Below are positions 33,745 through 43,474 of a stretch of 64,000 nucleotides of DNA, piece by piece (the first letter of the stretch is position 1; each line of letters begins with the position of its first letter). The notes beneath the pieces were generated by a model that saw only the letters and a list, made by a program, of their open reading frames with translations, was not told where the DNA came from and searched no databases. Position numbers and translations under genes: made by a program. Source of the stretch: Ruegeria sp. ANG-R (GTDB lineage Bacteria; Pseudomonadota; Alphaproteobacteria; Rhodobacterales; Rhodobacteraceae); contig NZ_JWLJ01000001.1 of NCBI RefSeq assembly GCF_000813985.1, positions 484,453 to 548,452 on the forward strand. Direction: 5' to 3'.

Positions 33745-34341
33745 ATGACTGCAGTTACTGACGTGCGTGGCGTAGGACAGATGCTGGCACAGGCGCTTGA
33801 CGCGAAGGGTTTTAAAACAGCCGAAGCCCTGGCCAAGGCCAAGCCGGAAGATCTGGCCGGTATTCCCCGCATCGGTTCGGCCCGTGCAGCAAATCTGATC
33901 GCCGCAGCCAAAGAGCTTTCCGGTGCCAAACCAAAACCGGCGGCCCGAGCACCAGCGCGTCGTGCAGCTACCCGAAAACCGGCAGCACGGAAAACGGCCG
34001 TGCAGCGTGCTACCGCAAAAAGCAATGCCGCCGCGAACAAGGCCGAGGCTGAGCGCAAGGCTGCAGAAGAACGCGCGGCCGCAGAACGGGCCGCTGCCGA
34101 GGCCAAGGCAAAGAAAAAGGCCAAAGCCAAGGCCAAAGCCGAAAAAGCGGCCAAGAAGAAATCCGAGATGGAGGCGGCGTTTTCCAAGGCAAAGGAAAAG
34201 GTCAAGGAAAAGTCCAAGAAGGGTAAGAAAGATAAGAAGGACAAGAAGGACGATAAAAAGAAGGGCGCAAAGAACAAGTCCGGCAAGAAATCCGAAAAGA
34301 AACCCGGAAAGAAGAAAGATAAGAAAAAGGCGAAGAAGTAG
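33745..34341 (+). CDS. HhH-motif protein with lysine/alanine-rich histone-like tail
   Basis: 198 residues. Residues 5-60 carry a helix-hairpin-helix pair (DVRGVGQMLAQAL, DLAGIPRIGSARAANLI) of the DNA-binding type seen in RuvA, PolX and ligases; the remaining 135 are Lys/Ala/Glu-rich, ending in Lys-Lys-Asp/Gly repeats like eukaryotic H1 tails or bacterial AlgP/Hc1. Likely a nucleoid-associated protein, but unproven. AAGGA sits seven bases ahead of the ATG at 33745; upstream in-frame ATG at 33730. Charged-tail repeats are hotspots for length variation. Confidence 0.7.
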   Translation: MTAVTDVRGVGQMLAQALDAKGFKTAEALAKAKPEDLAGIPRIGSARAANLIAAAKELSGAKPKPAARAPARRAATRKPAARKTAVQRATAKSNAAANKAEAERKAAEERAAAERAAAEAKAKKKAKAKAKAEKAAKKKSEMEAAFSKAKEKVKEKSKKGKKDKKDKKDDKKKGAKNKSGKKSEKKPGKKKDKKKAKK

Positions 34342-34392
34342 TTCTCCTCCGCCTTATCCGATCAAAACCGGCGCTGATGTGCGTCGGTTCTG

Positions 34393-35685
34393 TTATGCCA
34401 GCGTGCCGTCGGTCCGCAGGGTCAGTTTGCCACCAAGGTAGGGTGCCAGGACATCAGGCAAAGTTACTGTGCCATCCGCGTTCTGACCATTTTCAAGCAC
34501 GGCAATCAGGCAGCGCCCAACGGCCAGGCCGGACCCGTTCAGAGTGTGGACGTATTCGGGTTTGCCACCACCTTCCGGGCGGAAGCGTGCGTTCATGCGA
34601 CGGGCCTGGAAATCACCGCAAGTCGAAACCGAACTAATCTCGCGATAGGTATCCTGACCCGGAAGCCATGCCTCGATGTCATAGGTGCGACGCGCGCCAA
34701 AACCCATGTCGCCCGTGCACAGGATGACAGTGCGATAGGGGATGCCCAGCTTTTCCAGAATCGCTTCGGCACAGCGCAGCATACGCTTTTGCTCCTCATC
34801 CGACTTATCCGGATGCGTGACCGAGACCATCTCGACCTTTTCGAACTGGTGCTGACGCAGCATCCCGCGCGTGTCCTTGCCTGCCGAACCGGCCTCGGAC
34901 CGGAAGCACAGCGAATGCGCGGTGTAGCGGCGGGGCAGGTAGTTCTCCTCGATCATCGTGTCGTTGACGATATTGGTCAGCGACACCTCAGATGTCGGGA
35001 TCAGCCACCAGCCTTCGCGGGTCTGATAGCTGTCTTCGCCGAACTTCGGCAGTTGCCCCGTGCCTTGCATCATCTCGGAAAGAACCAGAACCGGGCCGTT
35101 GACCTCGGTCAGTTCGTTCTCGTTGATGTGCGTGTCCAGCATGAACTGCGCCAAAGCGCGGTGGATGCGCGCGACGCCGCCGGACAGCAGCACAAAGCGC
35201 GAGCCGGAGAGTTTCGCGGCCGTCTCAAAATCCATACCGTTCTGAACGGCTTCGATTTCGAAATGCTCTTTCGGCGCGAAATCCAGTGCGGGCGGCGTGC
35301 CCCAGCGGTTGATCTCGACATTGTCATTCTCATCCGCGCCCTCGGGCACGTCTTCGGCGGGCAGGTTGGCGATGCGGATCAGTTGGTCGGTCAGCAGGGC
35401 GTCCAGATCCTTGGCTTCGGTCTGCATCCGGGCCACTTCGGCCTTTTTCTCGGCGACCAGAGCGCGCAGGCGTTCGAATTCAGCCTCATCTCCGCGCCCT
35501 TTGGCGGCACCAACCTCTTTGCTGGCCTTGTTCTGCTCGGCCTGAGCCGTCTCGGCTGCCAGAATCTTGGCCCGGCGGCTTTCGTCCAGCCGCAGCAGGT
35601 CTGACGACACCGGCGCGTCCCCACGGCGCGCAAGGGCGGCGTCGAAGGCGGCAGGGTTTTCGCGAATGGCGCGGATGTCGTGCAT
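34393..35685 (-). CDS. serS: seryl-tRNA synthetase
   Basis: Class II aminoacyl-tRNA synthetase, 430 residues. N-terminal coiled coil that grips the tRNA long arm ([27 protein letters not shown]), then the catalytic core with motif 2 ([25 protein letters not shown]) and motif 3 ([16 protein letters not shown]). Start and length are as usual. Stands between the HhH gene and the mechanosensitive channel; no leader RNA or T-box is recognised upstream. Confidence 0.97.
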   Translation of the reverse strand: MHDIRAIRENPAAFDAALARRGDAPVSSDLLRLDESRRAKILAAETAQAEQNKASKEVGAAKGRGDEAEFERLRALVAEKKAEVARMQTEAKDLDALLTDQLIRIANLPAEDVPEGADENDNVEINRWGTPPALDFAPKEHFEIEAVQNGMDFETAAKLSGSRFVLLSGGVARIHRALAQFMLDTHINENELTEVNGPVLVLSEMMQGTGQLPKFGEDSYQTREGWWLIPTSEVSLTNIVNDTMIEENYLPRRYTAHSLCFRSEAGSAGKDTRGMLRQHQFEKVEMVSVTHPDKSDEEQKRMLRCAEAILEKLGIPYRTVILCTGDMGFGARRTYDIEAWLPGQDTYREISSVSTCGDFQARRMNARFRPEGGGKPEYVHTLNGSGLAVGRCLIAVLENGQNADGTVTLPDVLAPYLGGKLTLRTDGTLA

Positions 35686-35757
35686 GTCTCAGATCCTTGA
35701 ATGCGTGAATCACTACAGCCGCTTATGCACCATCTGAGAGGCGGGGTGTAGCGCCGG

Positions 35758-37422
35758 TTACGACGAATCCGTATCCGCGTGGGTTTCATGCGCCAGATGG
35801 CCATCCCATTCCTCTGCCGGGATTTTCGGTTCGGGCGGATCAGCCATGTACGAAGGGGTCATGATCTGCACGTTGTTCTCGTTGAAGACGGCAACGATGT
35901 TGCGGTGCAGGTCCGAGCGAATCTTGGGAATGATGCTGCCCCGCGTGGTGTAGCCATTGATCTGATAGTTGATCGCATAATCCGCGAGCGCGGTCCAAAG
36001 TACGAAAGGTTCGGGCTTGGCCTTGATTGCCTTGGTGCGATGCGCCGCCTCGATCAGCATCGCCTCGACCTTCTCGGGTGGCTCCTCATAGCCGATGCCG
36101 ACCGTGGTGTGCAGCAACAGCCCGCTGCCATCGGTCTTTTTCGAGAAATTCACCACATCCGAGTTCATCAGCTGCGCGTTGGGGATCGAAATCAACTCGT
36201 TCTTGATGGACTTCAGATGGGTCTCCATCAGTTTGATCCGCACCACATCGCCAACATGATCTCCGATCTGAATACGATCCCCGATCGAGGTGGAGCGGCG
36301 ATAAATCACGAATAGCCCTGCCAGCATGTTTGAAACGACCGAGTTCGCACCCAGCGACAGCATGGCACCGACCAGGATGGTCAGCCCCTGAAACGCTGCC
36401 GAATCCGAACCCGGAATATACGGCACCGCAAAGACCAGAGCGATAAGTATCACGACGACCCGGGCAATGTTGAAGGTGGGGTTTACCCAGTGTTTCTCGA
36501 AATCGCCCATATCGAACGAGCCCGCCTCGACGGCGTCGAAGAACACGCGCATACCACGGATAATATACAGCGTTATCCATGTGATAAGCGCCAGCATGAT
36601 CAGATTCGGAATGTAACTGAGCACGCCCTTGAAGATCAGAAGGACGGGCTGTGTCAGGTATGTCAGAAGCAGTTGCGCGAAATACCGGGTTTCGGCAAAG
36701 GCCAGCAGCACAAAGGACAGGTAGTAATAAAACCCAAGAAAGAAGGTGACCAGCAAGATGAAGTTCAGACCGTATCGGATCAGTGCAGCAATAGCTTCCG
36801 CCTGAACGCTTTTGGCTGTCGCAGTCTCGACGTCCTTCAGATACCGCCGGACCACCATCAGCGTCCGCCGCCTGATGCGTCGGTGCAGCCACAGGATAAC
36901 AACGATGAACAGAGCGAACCCCAGGGTCCACCCCACGGCCTCAATCGCGCCTGACACCCGTGCCTGCTCGGTGCGGTTTGCGCGATAGCTTTCGATGGCC
37001 TGTTTTATCGCCTCACCGTGCAATACGCTTAGAACGCTCAGATCCATCTGATCGAGATCGGCATCGGCATCCGTCACGATGGACACCTGTACGCCATCCG
37101 CAAAAATCCGAATCCCGAACTCCGACTCTTCAAAAGTGACGGTGACCCGCTCCGCATCGGATGCTTCGGCTACTTCGATGATCTTGTTCTGAACATCTTC
37201 TGCGCGCTCCGGTGCGGGCAGGGCGCTGGAACCGCGCAGGAAAAACAGGGTATCGCCGTCGACAATGACCGGGGCTTTGAAGGTTTCGGGCTCGACCTCT
37301 TCCGTCGCGGGTCCTTCAGCCGGAGCATTCTGAGCCCACATCGGAAGCGCTGGCAGGCACAACCAGACCGTTAAGATCGCCAGGCGGGCAAGCAAGCCAA
37401 GGGTCTGGATTGATTGAGTCAT
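35758..37422 (-). CDS. mechanosensitive channel, MscS family (large)
   Basis: 554 residues starting MTQSIQTLGLL with a signal-like first helix, ahead of which GGAGG lies; the open frame to 37539 has none. A periplasmic N-terminal part, about five helices, the pore helix region (GLTILVGAMLSLGANSVVSNMLAGLFVIY) and the cytoplasmic beta/ab vestibule with DRIQIGDHVGDV fit the family. Opens on membrane stretch to release solutes under hypo-osmotic shock. The divergent neighbour is yajC. Confidence 0.9.
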   Translation of the reverse strand: MTQSIQTLGLLARLAILTVWLCLPALPMWAQNAPAEGPATEEVEPETFKAPVIVDGDTLFFLRGSSALPAPERAEDVQNKIIEVAEASDAERVTVTFEESEFGIRIFADGVQVSIVTDADADLDQMDLSVLSVLHGEAIKQAIESYRANRTEQARVSGAIEAVGWTLGFALFIVVILWLHRRIRRRTLMVVRRYLKDVETATAKSVQAEAIAALIRYGLNFILLVTFFLGFYYYLSFVLLAFAETRYFAQLLLTYLTQPVLLIFKGVLSYIPNLIMLALITWITLYIIRGMRVFFDAVEAGSFDMGDFEKHWVNPTFNIARVVVILIALVFAVPYIPGSDSAAFQGLTILVGAMLSLGANSVVSNMLAGLFVIYRRSTSIGDRIQIGDHVGDVVRIKLMETHLKSIKNELISIPNAQLMNSDVVNFSKKTDGSGLLLHTTVGIGYEEPPEKVEAMLIEAAHRTKAIKAKPEPFVLWTALADYAINYQINGYTTRGSIIPKIRSDLHRNIVAVFNENNVQIMTPSYMADPPEPKIPAEEWDGHLAHETHADTDSS

Positions 37423-37614
37423 TGGGCCTCCTACAAGGCGACTATATCCGACCAGATTTGCCTGCCTAGAACATATCTGCAACGCCGCAGTGGAAACCTG
37501 CTGGCCAGATCTGTCAATTGGCAGCGCCATTGCTTGCAAACCCCTGGTTCAAAGCATAGGTTCCCGCCAACTTTGCAGAGAGCCCTCTGCATCATCAAAA
37601 CAAAGGAATATCCC

Positions 37615-37902
37615 ATGGATGGTGGCGCATTCGCCCAATTTCTCCCGCTGATCCTGATCTTCGCGATCATGTATTTCCTGCTGATCCGTCCGCAGCAGAA
37701 AAAGGTAAAAGAGCATCAGGCCATGGTCGAGGCCGTGCGTCGGGGTGATCAGGTTGTCACCCAGGGCGGGCTGATCGGCAAAGTGTCAAAGGTCAAGGAA
37801 GGCGACAACGAGATCGAGGTCGAGATCGCCGAAGGCGTTAAGGTTCGAGTGGTCAAATCGACCATTGCTCAGGTTCTGAACAAAACCGAACCAGCGAAGT
37901 AA
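37615..37902 (+). CDS. yajC: Sec translocon accessory subunit YajC
   Basis: 95 residues: short N terminus, one helix (FLPLILIFAIMYFLLI), then RPQQKKVKEHQ, GDQVVTQGG and a beta domain, all typical. Member of the SecDF-YajC complex that helps pre-protein export. AAAGGA ahead of ATG 37615; the open frame begins earlier but overlaps the opposing gene. First of yajC-secD-secF. Confidence 0.95.
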   Translation: MDGGAFAQFLPLILIFAIMYFLLIRPQQKKVKEHQAMVEAVRRGDQVVTQGGLIGKVSKVKEGDNEIEVEIAEGVKVRVVKSTIAQVLNKTEPAK

Positions 37903-37935
37903 CTTCGCGCGACAATTCCTTGAAAAGGCAGGGTA

Positions 37936-39600
37936 ATGCTGCAAATTGATTCCTGGAAGAGGGTTCTGATCTGGGCGGTCTGCGTGATCGGTCTGCTCAT
38001 GGCCCTGCCGAATGCGTTTTATACGCGCGTCGAGCAATCGAACGATGCCAAGGCGGCGATCGAGCTTGGCATTGACACTCCTGAGATGCAGGCCGAGGCG
38101 GCTGCGTGGCCGAACTGGCTGCCTTCGTCTCTGGTCAATCTGGGCCTCGATTTGCGCGGCGGGGCGCACCTGCTGGCAGAAGTTCAGGTTGAGGAGGTTT
38201 ACGAATCCCGGATGGAGGCCATGTGGCCTGAAATCCGAGATGCGCTACGCGATGAACGCGCCACAATCGGAACGATCCGCAAGCAACCGTCGGCACCGGA
38301 TGAGATTCGCGTGAAGATCAGTCAGCCCGAAGGTATGCCCCGTGCGCTGGAGGTGGTGCGAGGGCTGGCCCGCCAGGTGCAAACCCTGACCGGGGTTGGC
38401 GCAACGGACATCGAGGCGCGGGCAGCGGACGGCGATACGATCGTTGTGCAACTGTCGGAGGCCGAGAAACTCGCGTCTGACGACCGTACCGTGCGTCAGG
38501 CTCTGGAAATCATCCGTCGCCGGATCGATGAGGTCGGCACGCGTGAGCCGACCATTCAGCGCCAGGGCGCAGACCGTATCCTGATTCAGGTGCCCGGCAT
38601 TGGCAGTGCGGGTGAGTTGAAAGAGATCATCGGAACAACCGCGCAACTGACCTTCAACCCCGTTGTTGGACGCGGTTCCAACCCGGACGCGAGCCCGGGT
38701 GTTGGTGAAAAAGTCGTGCCGTCAATCGATGAGGACGGCGTGTACTACACTCTGGAATCCGCCCCTGTGGTAACCGGCGAGGAACTCGTCGACGCCCAGC
38801 CATCCTTCGACCAGAATGGTCGCCCGGCGGTCAGCTTCCGGTTCAACACCTCCGGTGCGCGTAAGTTCGGCGATTACACGCTGGAAAACATCGGCGCGCC
38901 CTTCGCGATTGTCTTGGATGACGAGGTGATCTCGGCCCCAGTGATCCAAAGCCACATCCCGGGCGGTTCGGGTATCATTACCGGTGATTTTACCGTCGAG
39001 GAAAGCACCAATCTGGCGGTCCTGCTGCGCGCGGGTGCCCTGCCTGCGGGCTTGGAGTTCCTGGAAGAACGCACCATCGGACCCGAGCTGGGCCAGGACA
39101 GTATCGACGCGGGCAAGGTCGCCACTATCGTGGCCTTTGTTGCCGTGCTCGTCTTCATGGCGCTGAGTTACGGGCTGTTCGGTATCTTCGCCAATATCGC
39201 GCTGATCCTGAATGTGGGGCTTCTGTTCGGTTTGCTCTCGCTCATCGGAGCGACGCTAACCTTGCCAGGGATCGCAGGCATTGTGCTGACAGTCGGTATG
39301 GCGGTCGACGCCAACGTGCTGATCTTCGAACGCATCCGCGAAGAATTGAAATCCGCCAAAGGCCCGGCGCGTGCCATCGAACTGGGTTACGAGAGGGCTT
39401 TGTCCGCCATTCTGGATGCGAACGTGACCACCTTCATCACCGCCGTAATCCTGTTCGCCATGGGCAGCGGCCCGGTGCGCGGCTTCTCCATTACACTTGG
39501 TCTGGGCATTCTGACCTCGGTCTTCACAGCGATCTTCGTGACTCGCCTGATGATCGTCATGTGGTTCGAACGCCGCCGCCCGAAAACGATCGAGGTTTGA
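37936..39600 (+). CDS. secD: protein translocase subunit SecD
   Basis: 554 residues, six membrane helices with a large first periplasmic domain. Conserved LGLDLRGGAHLL, the DxxxTGxxxx-type FTVEESTNLAVLLRAGALP and VGMAVDANVLIFERIREEL are present. Uses the proton gradient to draw translocating chains to the periplasm, with SecF. It is 33 bases after yajC and one base before secF. Confidence 0.96.
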   Translation: MLQIDSWKRVLIWAVCVIGLLMALPNAFYTRVEQSNDAKAAIELGIDTPEMQAEAAAWPNWLPSSLVNLGLDLRGGAHLLAEVQVEEVYESRMEAMWPEIRDALRDERATIGTIRKQPSAPDEIRVKISQPEGMPRALEVVRGLARQVQTLTGVGATDIEARAADGDTIVVQLSEAEKLASDDRTVRQALEIIRRRIDEVGTREPTIQRQGADRILIQVPGIGSAGELKEIIGTTAQLTFNPVVGRGSNPDASPGVGEKVVPSIDEDGVYYTLESAPVVTGEELVDAQPSFDQNGRPAVSFRFNTSGARKFGDYTLENIGAPFAIVLDDEVISAPVIQSHIPGGSGIITGDFTVEESTNLAVLLRAGALPAGLEFLEERTIGPELGQDSIDAGKVATIVAFVAVLVFMALSYGLFGIFANIALILNVGLLFGLLSLIGATLTLPGIAGIVLTVGMAVDANVLIFERIREELKSAKGPARAIELGYERALSAILDANVTTFITAVILFAMGSGPVRGFSITLGLGILTSVFTAIFVTRLMIVMWFERRRPKTIEV

Positions 39601-39601
39601 C

Positions 39602-40777
39602 ATGAGACTGAAACTCGTACCCCAGAACACCTCGTTCGATTTCTTCAGCCGCTGGAAGATCTGGCTGGGTATTTCAGGTCTGATGATGGTGGTGGCCTTC
39701 ACCTCTTTTATGCTGCAGGGCCTGAACTTTGGCATCGACTTCCGCGGGGGCACAACGATCCGGACCCAAAGCGCGCAAGAGATCGATGTGGGCGCCTATC
39801 GCGATGCCATCGCACCGCTGGAACTGGGCGATGTGACCATCACCGAGATTTTCGATCCAACCTTTGGCGAAGACGAAAACGTGGCGATGATCCGAATCCA
39901 GGCACAGGACGATGCCGAGGCTGTGTCTGCCGATGTGATTGAAGCGGTTGAACATGTTTTGGGTAATGCGACCCTGAGCAGCATGAACGTTAACATCACT
40001 ATGCAAAATGGCCCATCGGAGCAGGTTGTTGATGCTCTTATCGCACTTGGAGGCGAGGACGTTGGCGGTATATTGGTATTCGAGCCGGGGAGTTCGGTTG
40101 AACTTCTTGAGCAGCTGAGAATAGCAGCGGTCGATGCAGCCACGGTCGGCAACCCCGTGGCCAGTATCAGTTTCGACTACGACAATATCCAGTTCGTCTC
40201 GGTCGAATCCGTTGGTCCAAAGGTTTCGGGCGAGTTGATCCAGACCGCGGTGATCGCGGTCGCCTTGGCGATCGGTGCGGTGCTTGTCTACATCTGGCTG
40301 CGGTTTGAATGGCAGTTTGCACTCGGGGCCGTGGCCGCATTGGTGCATGACGTGATCCTGACCATCGGTATCTTCTCGGAACTGCAAATCCGTTTTGACC
40401 TGGCGATCATCGCCGCACTTCTGACCATCGTCGGCTATTCGCTGAACGACACCGTGGTCGTCTTTGACCGGGTGCGGGAAAACCTGCGCAAGTACAAGAA
40501 GAAGGACCTCAAAGAGGTCCTGAACATCTCGATCAACGAAACGCTCAGCCGGACGGTTATGACCTCGGTCACCACGCTTCTGGCACTGATCTCGCTTTAT
40601 GTACTGGGCGGGGACGTGATCCGGGGCTTCGTCTTTGCGATGATCTGGGGTGTGATCGTGGGGACCTATTCCTCGGTCTTCGTCGCCTCGACCATCCTGC
40701 TGTGGCTGGGGGTCAAGCGGGACTGGTCGAAACCGTCGAACACGGCCGGCAACCAGTTCGCCAATATCGATGCCTGA
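39602..40777 (+). CDS. secF: protein translocase subunit SecF with enlarged periplasmic domain
   Basis: 391 residues, where most SecF are about 300-325. N terminus and the six helices are normal (FGIDFRGGTTIRT, SLNDTVVVFDRVREN, VLGGDVIRGF). Between about residues 118 and 195 an additional 70-odd residues are inserted in the first periplasmic loop, just before VSVESVGPKVSGEL; the segment has lower G+C than its surroundings and an open frame throughout, so it is a true extension and not a frameshift. Overlaps the following TauE gene by eight bases. Confidence 0.92.
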   Translation: MRLKLVPQNTSFDFFSRWKIWLGISGLMMVVAFTSFMLQGLNFGIDFRGGTTIRTQSAQEIDVGAYRDAIAPLELGDVTITEIFDPTFGEDENVAMIRIQAQDDAEAVSADVIEAVEHVLGNATLSSMNVNITMQNGPSEQVVDALIALGGEDVGGILVFEPGSSVELLEQLRIAAVDAATVGNPVASISFDYDNIQFVSVESVGPKVSGELIQTAVIAVALAIGAVLVYIWLRFEWQFALGAVAALVHDVILTIGIFSELQIRFDLAIIAALLTIVGYSLNDTVVVFDRVRENLRKYKKKDLKEVLNISINETLSRTVMTSVTTLLALISLYVLGGDVIRGFVFAMIWGVIVGTYSSVFVASTILLWLGVKRDWSKPSNTAGNQFANIDA

Positions 40778-41516
40778 TCTGTTCGGCCAGACCCCAACCG
40801 GTCTGGCCGTCATCTTCTTCGCCTCTTTGATCGGAGGGATCGTGCGCGGCTTCTCCGGCTTTGGAACCGCGTTGATTTTCCTTCCCGTAGCCAGCCCTTA
40901 TCTGGGACCGTTCGGTGCCATTATCGCACTGACGGTCATGGACATCTTCGGCCCGATCCCCAACCTGCGCCGCGCCTGGAAGGTTGTCGAAAAGGCTGAT
41001 CTTGCGCGTCTTTTGTTGGGATGCGCGCTTCTCCTGCCAGTCGGGCTGTGGCTGCTGACCCGCTCGGAACCTAACGTGTTTCGCTATCTGGTTAGCCTGA
41101 TTTCATTGTCGATGCTGGTCATTCTCATTCTTGGTTTGCGCTACCGTGGAGCGGTATCGCGCAGCATGGTTACCGCCATCGGTGGGGCGGCGGGGTTGCT
41201 GGGTGGTGTCGCCGGTATACCGGGGCCTGCGGTGATCCTGTTCTACATGTCCCGGCCGTTGCCGGTAGAGATCATCCGCGCAACAATCCTCCTGTTCCTG
41301 TTCGCTTTCGACCTCCTGATCCTCGGATATCTGGCAGGCATGAGCCGTCTCTCGATCGCCAATGTGGGATTGGGACTGGCTCTCGCTGTTCCCAATATGG
41401 CCGGGAATTGGTTGGGCGGCTGGATGTTCCGGCCGGAACACGGAGGTCTCTATCGCGGTGCGGCATATCTGGTGATCGCAACAGCAGCCTTGTCCGGCCT
41501 GCCGCTTTGGGGCTAG
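40770..41516 (+). CDS. TauE/SafE-family membrane permease (second)
   Basis: 248 residues, hydrophobic throughout, with IGGIVRGFSGFGTALIFLPV near the N terminus and GGVAGIPGPAVILFYMS in the second half, the paired signature of TauE/SafE transporters. It is not a recent copy of the one at 6258. Its ATG lies within the end of secF, so translation is coupled; a functional link with Sec is not expected. Confidence 0.85.
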   Translation: MPDLFGQTPTGLAVIFFASLIGGIVRGFSGFGTALIFLPVASPYLGPFGAIIALTVMDIFGPIPNLRRAWKVVEKADLARLLLGCALLLPVGLWLLTRSEPNVFRYLVSLISLSMLVILILGLRYRGAVSRSMVTAIGGAAGLLGGVAGIPGPAVILFYMSRPLPVEIIRATILLFLFAFDLLILGYLAGMSRLSIANVGLGLALAVPNMAGNWLGGWMFRPEHGGLYRGAAYLVIATAALSGLPLWG

Positions 41517-41526
41517 AACCCTCCAC

Positions 41527-41880
41527 ATGCGCCTGAACGAGATCACATATACCAACGCCCAGCCGGTTGACGGCTATGGCCCCGGCTTCTTTCGGATCGG
41601 CGGTCAGGTTCACGATGGCGCGATCCTGACCGGCCCCACTGGGACCGGTGCCTGGTCGGGCTATTCCGACACGGACACGCTGTTGACCTTATCCGAACAC
41701 ATTGATGTTTTGTTCATTGGCACGGGAAAAGATCTGACCCACATCCCTTCGGACCTGCGCACAACATTGGAAGAGGCTGGTTTGGGCGTGGAGATCATGA
41801 ATTCTCCTGCAGCCTGCCGCACCTACAACGTGCTGCTGTCCGAAGGTCGACGCGTCGCGCTTGCGCTGATCCCCGTCTGA
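41527..41880 (+). CDS. Mth938-like (DUF498) domain protein
   Basis: 117 residues, matching the small Mth938/NDUFAF3-like fold: VDGYGPGFFRIGGQVHDGAILTG, a central LFIGTG and MNSPAACRTYNVLLSEGRRVALALIP. In eukaryotes the relative helps assemble respiratory complex I; in bacteria the role is unknown. It follows secF-TauE closely and ends the cluster. Confidence 0.88.
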   Translation: MRLNEITYTNAQPVDGYGPGFFRIGGQVHDGAILTGPTGTGAWSGYSDTDTLLTLSEHIDVLFIGTGKDLTHIPSDLRTTLEEAGLGVEIMNSPAACRTYNVLLSEGRRVALALIPV

Positions 41881-42408
41881 GATTTGCGTGTGATCTGGAA
41901 AACAGTATTCCGGGGAGCTGAAGGGGTAGCGGACCGGCCCAACGCTTTCAGATTATAGATCATTGTAGTTTTGAGCCCGCTCTTCTGTTTGGATGCTTGC
42001 TGCTAATCTTCTCGCCGGGGGCAAATTGGTTCTAGGTAATCTCGGGACAGCGATTGTGGCTCGAGTTCCTGAGGGTGCAATCTGCCATCGCTTATGACTT
42101 TAGGAAGCGGATAGAGAGTGGCTCCTTGGTACCTCTTTGCAAACGGTTGCTAACGCAAGATAGTCGAAATCCGGACGTCGCGGCGAGGGCTGGAGAGCGA
42201 ATCTCATCTGGTAGAAGACTGCACTGTGCTCTCAATCTCCAGATAGCGCAGCAAAACTAACTACTCTGCGGCGAGATGAATTTGGATTTCTTAGCGTCGT
42301 TCCTTTGATGACTATTGGTAAACATTAGTCAATTTGACACCAATCAAAGCGCAGAATGAGGCTATCTGCTAGGCGTTGTCCAGAACAGTGAAACCGAGGA
42401 GAACATGC
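41881..42408. other. 528-base region without a supported gene
   Basis: No convincing coding frame; a 68-codon open frame at 42054-42260 has no ribosome site or recognisable product. G+C is lower than in the genes around it. An ATCTGG...CCAGAT inverted repeat (27-base spacing, about 42205-42245) and TTGGT...ACCAA near 42315 are the only structures I see. It may contain the ppk2 promoter and possibly remains of a decayed gene, but I cannot identify one. Confidence 0.5.
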
Positions 42409-43338
42409 ATGGACGCAACGCCCCAGATCACCCGGAAATCATCTCAGATCAAAGCTGCAACTGCACCGCGCCCCGAGGCCTCGTCGCCCAGTCCCGAGAA
42501 AATCCGACAGGCGTTTGAAAGTGGGGAATATCCTTATGGCCGCAAGATGGCGCGCAAGGAATATGAGACGCAGAAGGCCGAGATTCAGGCCGAGTTGCTG
42601 AAGGTTCAGCTGTGGGCGCAGGAGACCGGTCAGCGGTTTGTGCTGCTGTTTGAAGGCCGTGATGCGGCTGGGAAAGGTGGGACCATCAAAAGGTTCATGG
42701 AGCATCTGAATCCGCGTCAGGCGCGCGTCGTTGCTTTGAACAAGCCGACCGGAGAGGAGAAGGGGCAGTGGTATTACCAGCGCTACGTGCAACAGCTGCC
42801 GACCGTTGGCGAGATGGTGTTCTACGACCGGTCTTGGTACAACCGCGCAGGTGTCGAGCGGGTTATGGGCTTCTGTACTCCTAACGAGTATCTGGAATTC
42901 ATGCGGCAGACGCCCGAGTTGGAGCGGATGCTGGTTCGTTCGGGTATTCAGCTTTACAAATACTGGTTCTCGGTCACGCAGGAAGAACAGCAGCGCCGCT
43001 TCAGAAGCCGCGAGACCGATCCTCTGAAGCAGTGGAAACTGTCGCCAATCGACAAGGCCAGCCTGAGCAAGTGGGATGACTATACTGAGGCGAAAGAGGC
43101 GATGTTCTTTTACACAGACACCGCTGACGCGCCTTGGACGATCGTCAAGTCCAACGACAAGAAACGCGCGCGGCTGAACTGTATGCGTCACTTCCTGTCT
43201 ACGCTGGATTATCCCGACAAGGACGATCGGATCGTGGGTGAGCCTGATCCGCTGATCGTGGGGCAGGCGCATCATGTAATCCATCGCTCGGATCACATCC
43301 TTGGCACGGCTCTGCATCCTGATTCCAAAATCGGCTGA
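42409..43338 (+). CDS. ppk2: polyphosphate kinase 2
   Basis: 309 residues, single-domain PPK2. Walker A EGRDAAGKGG at about 82-91, the lid region DRSWYNRAGVERVMG from 140, and a GQWYYQRY stretch between them are typical. Transfers phosphate between polyphosphate and nucleoside di- or monophosphates; class (I, II or III) cannot be set without alignment. GAGGAG precedes the ATG at 42409. Stands alone between a gene-poor stretch and the MATE gene. Confidence 0.92.
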   Translation: MDATPQITRKSSQIKAATAPRPEASSPSPEKIRQAFESGEYPYGRKMARKEYETQKAEIQAELLKVQLWAQETGQRFVLLFEGRDAAGKGGTIKRFMEHLNPRQARVVALNKPTGEEKGQWYYQRYVQQLPTVGEMVFYDRSWYNRAGVERVMGFCTPNEYLEFMRQTPELERMLVRSGIQLYKYWFSVTQEEQQRRFRSRETDPLKQWKLSPIDKASLSKWDDYTEAKEAMFFYTDTADAPWTIVKSNDKKRARLNCMRHFLSTLDYPDKDDRIVGEPDPLIVGQAHHVIHRSDHILGTALHPDSKIG

Positions 43339-43474
43339 TCGCGGGAACAACGGGGAAGTGATGCCATTGCCCAGCAGGGCAGTGGCATTTCGCTGATCCT
43401 CTGATTTGAGTCTCACTTTGATTTTTTGAGATGACCTCTTGTCTCCGGGTCTGGGCAAGCCTAAGGCTGGCGGA

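Noticed and set aside
34546..35604. 352-codon open frame opposite serS
   Set aside because: Shadow of the seryl-tRNA synthetase gene; composition reflects its reverse complement.
40770..41516. Recent duplication of the TauE/SafE permease at 6258
   Set aside because: Only the family signature is shared; the two sequences differ throughout.
42054..42260. 68-codon open frame in the gap before ppk2
   Set aside because: No ribosome site, no recognisable product, codon use unlike neighbouring genes.
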